In this document: one piece after another, positions 57,101 to 64,000 of the stretch
Layout of the letters: every line of letters begins with the position of its first letter
Position numbering within the stretch: the first letter of the stretch is position 1
DNA from: Pyxicephalus adspersus
Taxonomy: Eukaryota > Chordata > Amphibia > Anura > Pyxicephalidae
Direction of reading: 5' to 3'
Assembly: GCF_032062135.1 (NCBI RefSeq)
Contig: NC_092862.1
Location: forward strand, 43,095,213 to 43,159,212
DNA length: 64,000 nucleotides
Notes under the pieces: model-generated
What the model saw: the letters and a program-made list of their open reading frames with translations, nothing else
Databases searched by the model: none
Told to the model about the DNA's origin: nothing
Position numbers and translations under genes: made by a program

Positions 57101-59990
57101 TAAGGTGTTTGAAATTAAATATATTCAGAAAAATTATTACAAGATATACTATCCTTTTTAAAACAAATGTATATATACAACGTTTAATAACTCATATTAC
57201 ACAACTTTTATATAACAAAATTACACAAAAAACAGAAAGTTCTTATAATTAACATCTTCAAAGTTTTTCAGCTCTATAAAAGAGGAGGAAAACACAGTTG
57301 GAATTGTACTGGATATTGAAATTGGTAATCTCTGGAAGGACTTTTGTCAACTGACGAACAGAAATTAAAATATGAGTTTTTTAGAGTTTTTTAGTGTTTG
57401 TTTGATATGTATTTTGATGGATTACTTTTTGTTCTTTTGTGTATTATGATTTAACAAAAACATAAACAAACTAAACATATTTAATTACAAGCTCCCCATC
57501 TTTAAAAATATTGCAGTGCATACATTGACTGTTTTCCTTTACATTTGTAAGTTAATGTTTACCTATATTTTGTAATACATTTCTATTACTCAATGCACTA
57601 TGGTTGTGAGTCCCTTGCCTGAATGCTTGCATCATCTAGTGCTAGTAGAAACACTGTTCAGATTTACCTTTGTGATAGCTTTGGCACCTTATTGGTCTGT
57701 TTCGGATTTACTGGTTTTATATATATTATTATCTGTGAATACATTCTTAATAATATTTTTACAAAGTTACTTACTAATATTTAATATCATTGTGAGTTCA
57801 TTTTAACTTAAGTTGAGCCCTATTCTCTGCTGATCTAAATTCTCTGCTGCATTATTCTGTTTACTTTTTCTACTGATAAAGTATTTTATTCTTTAGAGTT
57901 TTTACCTTAGATATCAATCTATCATACACTAATTTAAGCAGTTTATTCTGTTCCATTAAGATTCTGCAGTGGATAAATCACTTAAATGAGATAAAACTGT
58001 TGACTACAATTATCCAAAAAGTGTTTTGGTTTTTCTTTACTTTTTCTTGCATGTAACTGGGTATTTTTTGCAAATGCATGAATGAATGAATGTCAATTTT
58101 ATCACATTTAGTAATAAACTAAATAAAACTAAACTAGGAGATAATTCATATGGCGAAGTGAATAGCCTAAACCTATCTATATATATATATTTATAAGGTT
58201 TATACACTCATGTGAAAAAGTAAGCAAACTTTGTGGAAATTTTTTTTTAGCCTATTTTAAATTTCAGATCTCTGATTTCCTTGTTGTCCATGTCTGTGTT
58301 GTCACCATTTCAGGATCAAAACGGCTTTGTAAGGTATTCAGAATAAAGGAATTGAATACCTATGAGTTTAGCAAGGGATACATAAAGATTACCAAAATCT
58401 TTTACCCGATTATTTTGTAAGAAAAAGGTTAAGATCTGGCTGTTTATTGGCATAAGAAGTCTCCAAGAAACAAGGACACATAATAAAAGAAACCTGGTAA
58501 GGGTTATAATACTTAACCACACCATAACATTTACATCATGAATATTATTATAATGTAATTGAGCTCCCACAACATTACATTTAAACTTTTATTTTTATAT
58601 TAACTATGCATTTATTTTTGTATGTTGTTAATAAAAATATTAGATATAATAAACCGTGCCTGTTTTTCTTTTTAGAGCAGAATATTTTATTTCACATTGA
58701 GTAATTTACATGTCTAAGCCATTTATTCTTTTAATTAGTTCCCAGCTATCAAAAAGAATATTAAGTAGATTAATAAAAAAAATTATATATACAAAGATGT
58801 GTGTATTGCCTTTAAATAATTATAGAATATAAGAAAATCAGCCACAATTCTGATAAAATCATAGTTGCAGCTAAGCAATGACATGAATATGGCCCAAATA
58901 TTCAGTCATTAACATTCTCTTGTTATATGTGATGCTCTTTTAGACAGTACAGGAACGTTACATTCAATACACTTTCCCTATTTTCACTCATGTGACACTT
59001 TTCCCTTCTACTTTCAAAGTGAATTGAAATGCTTTGAAAAAGTTTGTAAGTATTGCAGACAAGACGAAAAGTTTATCATAGGGCAGCATGAATAATAACA
59101 CTAATAAAACAAATTAGGTAAACTACAGGAAAATGCTATGACTGCACAGACAGCTTTCATTTTATACTTTTGTATTGAGCAAACATCTCCAGTAGTGCAG
59201 CAATTAATAACTATTTAAAGAAACTGCAATTCAATACTGAGCAGTAGTCAGGATCACAGGAGTTCAAGATGCAAGATATAACCTAAAGACATATTCTTTT
59301 ATGAACTCATGTAGAACACAATAACATTCCACTGACAGCAGCACTAAAATAGTGGAGGATGCGAAGGGTGTAAGTTTATTGGGGACTTTTCATTTAACTG
59401 CAAATGAAACTGTGACTGGCTGACTGCCACCTATTTCCATGTGATGCCATGTGTTACAAAATGGATCAATTACTATTGCTATGGGGAATATCTACTGTAT
59501 ATAAGGCTAGGAAAATTTTCATAAATGCTTTATTGAAACATGTGAAGTATTAAAAAACGTGATATATGGTCCAATAGAATATATATTGTTGCTTAATTTT
59601 CAACTGTCTGGGAAGGCTGCATTTAGAGAACGATCACTTCTAAAAGCACAGAACACATTGCTATGCATTTGTGCAATATCAGAAGACAGGTTATTTATGA
59701 GATAAGGATATTGAACATTATAGCTCGGGGGAATCTAGATATAGAAAAAGTAAGAGTGAAAACTAGACCTCACTGTAGGTGGTTTGTATTTCCCAACTAC
59801 AAAATGATGAGTGGGTGTATGTCATATGTCTTTAAAACATCTCTTTCCTCTCTTTATACTTGCTTAGGCTGCACATTTTGGGAAAAGGGTGTGTTTAAAA
59901 AAACTGTGTTGTTGTTTGCATATTTCATATTTTGTACTATCCATGTGACAATGTGTAGAGCTTATCTCCAGTTAATTGTGATTTAGAGAA
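54141..59990. other. AT-rich intergenic DNA, longest stretch without a recognised element
   Basis: About 5.8 kb. TTAAAGGGAAAATCC near 55243 and TTTAAAGGGGACC near 56005 resemble T2-type MITE ends, and 56010-56290 may be such an element. There is an AT tract near 58175-58192. No gene domain recognised. Confidence 0.5.
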
Positions 59991-60275
59991 TCAATGTTCT
60001 CAATTCGGTCCTGCATCGTCCTGTCCTGTCATCCCAACTCAGACGAAGCACTGGTTGTAGCCATCTTCTTCCATCTTCGTTCTTCTTCTGGCTACATAAA
60101 CAAATTTGCACCATACAGGCAGGAGATCGGGTGATGTAGGGAGAAAAGGAGTGTTGATCCCATGCCACCGTGGCAGTAAAAACAGAATGGGAGGGGCTTC
60201 CACCCTTAAAAAAAAAATTTAAAGAAAAAAAAGAACATTTTTACTTCTTATAAAAGGGTTATCTACCTTTTTATA
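59991..60275. repeat. family E repeat piece
   Basis: GC-richer block with CATCTTCTTCCATCTTCGTT and GGCAGGAGATCGGGTGATGT. It ends TATAAAAGGGTTATCTACCT, the same kind of end as at 17691 and 61460. Confidence 0.55.
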
Positions 60276-60830
60276 TACCATAAACATTTGGTGATTTGTC
60301 CGATTTATTAAAAAGTTCTATTTTACTATTCATTACCATTATTCAAGAAACAGAGGAATGTATTAGTGTGGTTCTATGCCTGCCCAGCATCCTTATTTCT
60401 TGTTTTTTGATCAGTCCATTTGTTTTAACCCAATTGAGCATACCGGTTTAAGTATCGCATGCAATGGCTGAGTCACATATACTTGTGTTCAGAGCAAACC
60501 AACTAAATGCACCACAAATGCAAACATGAAACAATACATTGATATTGTTGATGGTTGCTTTGAGCATCTATATTCTAGACAACAAATGTCATTATTTCAT
60601 TTTTTACACAGTTCCACTGTAGAAAAAATAATCTACAAAAAGGTTAAATGATTGTGTTGATCTGTTATTAGTTTGTCAAATAATGACTAAAGCCTTCAGT
60701 GTATCTGGCAAGGGTGTAATAACTTCTACTGCAACCCATGTAAGCTTGAGGTAGGGCTAGAATGCAAAACATTTGGTGTTTGGTGTAATTTTTTTTGGAT
60801 GGCTAAGTCTGAAATCTTTAAATAAAGTTA
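60276..60830. other. AT-rich intergenic DNA
   Basis: Nothing recognised. Confidence 0.5.
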
Positions 60831-61510
60831 CAAAAAAATTACACTTACCCTTAATCCCGCAGATCCCTCGATGGTGCTGCTCCTTCTTATGTTCCGTTCC
60901 CCCATCATCCTGGGATTCCTCTTCATCTCGGCGCAGAGTACGCACCGGTCACCCCCATCTTCTAACTTCTCTTGCAGGTGCAAGATCGGTTGACGTAGGC
61001 GCTTTCAAGGGGGAAAAAAAGAGAGCCAATATCACTACGCATGCAGGAGATTGGCATCTCTTTCTTCTTGATGGAAAAAAATGCCCCTTCTGCACATGTC
61101 CGAGATTAGGGCATGTGCAGAAGGAGCAGCCAGAGCCTCCCGGGATGCATGACGTAGGTATTCTGGGAGGCTCTGCCCTCACATTAAGGCATTGATTTAC
61201 TAAAGCTCTCCAAGGCTGGAGAGAATACACTTTGATCAGTGAACCTGGGTGATCCACAAAACCCAGAATGGATTCCTTAAAATCATTTGCTATTTGCTAG
61301 CAAATGTTTTGAATCCTGGACCAGATCCATTTCAGGTTTGCTGGATCACCCAGCTTCACTGATCAAAGTGTATTCTCTCCAGCCTTGGAGAGCTTTAAAA
61401 AATCAGAGCCTTGATCACTGCATCTTTTTTTTTTTTTAATAACAACATTTTGACCTTATTTAAAAGGGTTGTCTATCCTTCTATGTAAAGTAAAAATGTT
61501 GAGTTTAGGT
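60831..61510. repeat. family E repeat with nested family A MITE
   Basis: The left part is TTACACTTACCCTTAATCCC, then CTCTTGCAGGTGCAAGATCG. Inverted modules follow: CCTTCTGCACATGTCCGAGA with GGGCATGTGCAGAAGG, and AGAGCCTCCCGGGATGCATG with CTGGGAGGCTCT. After the nested MITE, the right end is TTAAAAGGGTTGTCTATCCT, then TGTAAAGTAAAAATG. The 140-codon plus-strand ORF 60773-61195 lies entirely in this repeat and is not a gene. Confidence 0.65.
61189..61409. mobile_element. foldback MITE, family A, nested in family E repeat
   Basis: The left end is GCATTGATTTACTAAAGCTC, the right end GGAGAGCTTTAAAAAATCAG + AGC. The arms hold GAACCTGGGTGATCC and GGATCACCCAGCTTCACTG, and the centre holds TTGCTATTTGCTAGCAAATG. 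It is the best preserved interior of the family in this window, but the flanks do not match. Confidence 0.88.
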
Positions 61511-62560
61511 ATGCTTTACACCTAAAAGCTTTTTCTTAGTGTAAGGAAAAAGAAGCTATATCTAAATACATATAACTACATAGGAAATAATATCAATTTA
61601 TGATCAGGAATCGGATGATGACCAAGTGGTTTGCAAACACTATTCAAGGTCATTACTTGTAAAAGAAATTATTTCAGCTATTGCAGTTACTGGAAGAGCA
61701 ATGATTATATGAAAGTGACTTCTAATGGTTATTCTGCAAGATACTACAAATGTCCTGATATTTTCCCTTTAACTAATCCTTTCCGAACCTTTTTTGAGCT
61801 TAATACATTATTTGATTAGATTACCATAGCCTTTTGAGAAAGGCTGCACAATTTCTTTATTTTTCTAATATCATTTTCTTTTGCTTTTTTTTAAACAGGA
61901 TTCATAAATGCATAGTGGAGGCAGAAAACAAAAGAAAAATTAAAACGCCCAAAGCAAATTGACATTACCTTTTTTGTTATTTTTAACAGTTTTTGTTGAG
62001 TGCCTTGAAAAAGTTATTAGCATGAAGGTGAAGTTCTGGTTTAGAATTTTAAGGTAACAATACAGTCACTGTTAGCCTAATAACATTACTTTACTTATGT
62101 AAATATAATATAACATTTACTTTACTTTACTTTACATAATTATACTTCATTATTTCCTCATTGGAAATATTTCTCTCTACTTTCTGTCTGACTTGTTAGA
62201 CTCTGCTGAAAAATAGTCAGCTTTGAATTTTGCAACTACTAAAATTCTTCTATAAGGTTTTTAACCTGTAAATGGTACAGCAAAGCAATTTTATTGTCGT
62301 GGGTTGTGTTAATCTATAAATTGTTTATATAGTTTAATTACTTTAGTTTTTGAAGAAGATTTTAGATTAAATATTAGATTTGTTATATTTCAGATTGTCA
62401 ACAAAAAATGTGGTACATTAATAAATTATGTAGATTTTGTCAGAAAAAATAATTCTCAGGGGTTGGCAACCGTGCATAAGTTTGTTAAAGAGACAGGTAA
62501 TAGGGGAAATTTAATCTACAGCACTGCGTAATATGTTGGTGCTAACTAAATTCTGTTTAA

Positions 62561-62594
<34 letters not shown>

Positions 62595-63843
62595 AATAAT
62601 AATATTAATAATAGTTTGCAATGGGGACATGCAACAAATATAAACATATGGGTTTTACCCATTCCCACTGCAGTACATAATTAAAAATTATGATTTGGCT
62701 GAGTTGAAATTTACCCTTTAATGAGCAAACATAAAACTATATATCACAGTTTTCATAGCTTGCAGAGATTTTATTGAGATTTGGCTGAAATCCCCAAGCC
62801 CTACTCTACTGAAATCCTAGTTTCTATGCTCCATACTGTTGGTAGTCAACAAGCCAGAAATACCTGTTTGCAGTTTAAAATAAATTACTCTTTAACATTA
62901 TGCTGTGAAAGTACTATGAACTATTCTAGATGTACAGTTGGTCACTGAGGAATAAATTATCCACACGCATTCACCCATTGTCCTGAAATAAAAAATAATT
63001 CCTATTTTGGAGATATGTAACGAAATTAGACATTTAATTACATTGTGTAATAAGAATGCTGTGCAAATTACTTTTAATTTACCAGACACTATTGAATTAT
63101 CTTATTTTAGAATGTCAAAAATCAAACTGACATTTGACTTAAAATATTTTGTAGCTTTTTAGGTTTATTTAAATATGTAGTGTAGTACTGGAGTAGTTTA
63201 TAAACCTTAAATCATCCATACTTTTGGAGTTGAGTCAGAACACCGGTGCTGTGTTTAATACCTCCGGGTTGAAAGACCAGGAGCATTCTTGAGCCATGTC
63301 AAGGATGTCTATCTTCATACTTTACATGGTTTGATTGATATGTTGCAAAAGCGTAAATGCTGTGATAAGGTTAAAATAAGCACCCAAATGTCAACCGAAA
63401 ACAAGAAGGAAGAAAACATTATTTACATGCTTTGATTTAGGTTGTGGTATACAACAACTAAATATAAAATAATCAATGTAAGTTAGGTTATTTTCATTTA
63501 CCTTGTTTCTGCTTTTATATTTATTCTGTGCTTCATTTTGAGTAACCAACTGTATACAGTGAATTATAAATCCTGAGAATAAAGTTTACCATAATACCAA
63601 AATTAATAATAAAAAAAAAACCTACAGGAATTCTGCATTGTTATTGCTTCTGCGTTTTCAGATAAATATATAATAATCAATTAATGCATCCTACAGAATG
63701 GTAAGAAGCTAAGATCAAGTCTCATTCACTTTCTTTTGTTTAATTGCATTGTTGCTGGTCTATAGCAAATTGCATTTATATAGTCTTTACTAAACCTTTT
63801 TTTTTATCCAATATGGGTTACCAGTGACTAATCCTGAGAGTAT
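61511..63843. other. AT-rich intergenic DNA with simple repeats
   Basis: A TTTAC pentamer run near 62115-62140. No gene recognised. Confidence 0.5.
62515..62610 (+). mobile_element. SINE 3' end with (ATT)n tail
   Basis: CTACAGCACTGCGTAATATG, then TTGGTGCTAACTAAATTCTG and a run of ATT triplets near 62558-62592 that turns into AAT. Same 3' end as the SINEs at 26.9, 40.7 and 41.9 kb. Confidence 0.8.
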
Positions 63844-64000
63844 GCCCCTGATTCATCAAGCAAAATCGGATTATCGGTCGCGCATTCGTATTAGCGATCC
63901 GGAATCGCGCGCGATCGCGCTATTCAACAACCGGAAAAGCTCGCGCACGGAGCCGCGCTTATCCGACAGCTTTTTACTGGCGATCATGCATTAAGCGATC
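63844..64000. mobile_element. CpG-dense foldback MITE (family B), second copy, cut by window end
   Basis: It begins GCCCCTGATTCATCAAGCAA and runs to the end of the window. The first ~151 bases equal the minus strand of 13977-14127 except for one base (C here, T there, in a GAATCGYGCGC context). After the shared ATGCATTAA the two diverge (GCGATC here, AAGTCA there). The left flank is GTATG if the element begins at CCCCTG. Confidence 0.9.

Noticed and set aside
60773..61195. 140-codon plus-strand ORF, long for this window
   Set aside because: It lies in a GC-richer foldback repeat whose pieces recur at 17.7 and 60.0 kb; repeat sequence, not a gene.

Overview
The window looks like vertebrate nuclear intergenic DNA, most likely from a frog (Anura). 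This is an inference. The DNA is AT-rich with no compact operon-like coding. It holds a mixture of decayed DNA transposons (mariner, piggyBac, hAT), CR1/L2-type and L1-type non-LTR fragments, a tRNA-derived SINE with an ATT-rich tail, a solo LTR and many foldback MITEs, a combination typical of amphibian genomes. A ranoid frog is my best guess, from memory of similar MITEs, but I could not test this.

I recognise no host protein-coding gene, rRNA, tRNA or CRISPR array. Nearly all short ORFs appear to be chance ORFs or pieces of mobile elements. Every recognisable coding domain belongs to a transposon and is broken.

Layout. 1-0.9 kb: mariner transposase relic, minus strand, cut by the window start. 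3.0-3.4 kb: L1/Tx1-like 3' fragment, minus strand. 5.3-5.8 kb: foldback element of the TAGTGTTGGTGTTC family. 8.2-8.9 kb: 5'-truncated LTR. 9.25-10.9 kb: piggyBac transposase pseudogene. 13.9-15.5 kb: a CpG-dense MITE and two 'Ctgattt' MITEs. 18.8-19.1 kb: MITE with TAGGGATWAGC ends. 27.0-27.8 kb: complete solo LTR with a 5-bp target duplication. 29.5-30.5 kb: SINE, hammerhead-like hairpin and a 57-bp minisatellite. 34.3 and 39.8 kb: two MITEs of the TACCGTATTTTTCGG family. 36.7-38.8 kb: 2-kb foldback element. 40.6-42.3 kb: two SINEs. 43.6-44.5 kb: G-rich retroelement-like block. 45.1-45.8 kb: a further foldback copy. 48.9-51.0 kb: CR1/L2-like LINE with an esterase-type ORF1. 52.5-52.7 kb: hAT dimerisation domain. 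60-61.5 kb: foldback repeats with a nested MITE. 63.8 kb to the end: a second, nearly identical CpG-rich MITE.

The intervening stretches are AT-rich unique-looking DNA with microsatellites. I found no convincing new gene system. The best leads are the young CpG-rich MITE family, the end and target-site similarity it shares with a second MITE family, several perfect hairpins, and a possible degenerate hammerhead ribozyme motif.
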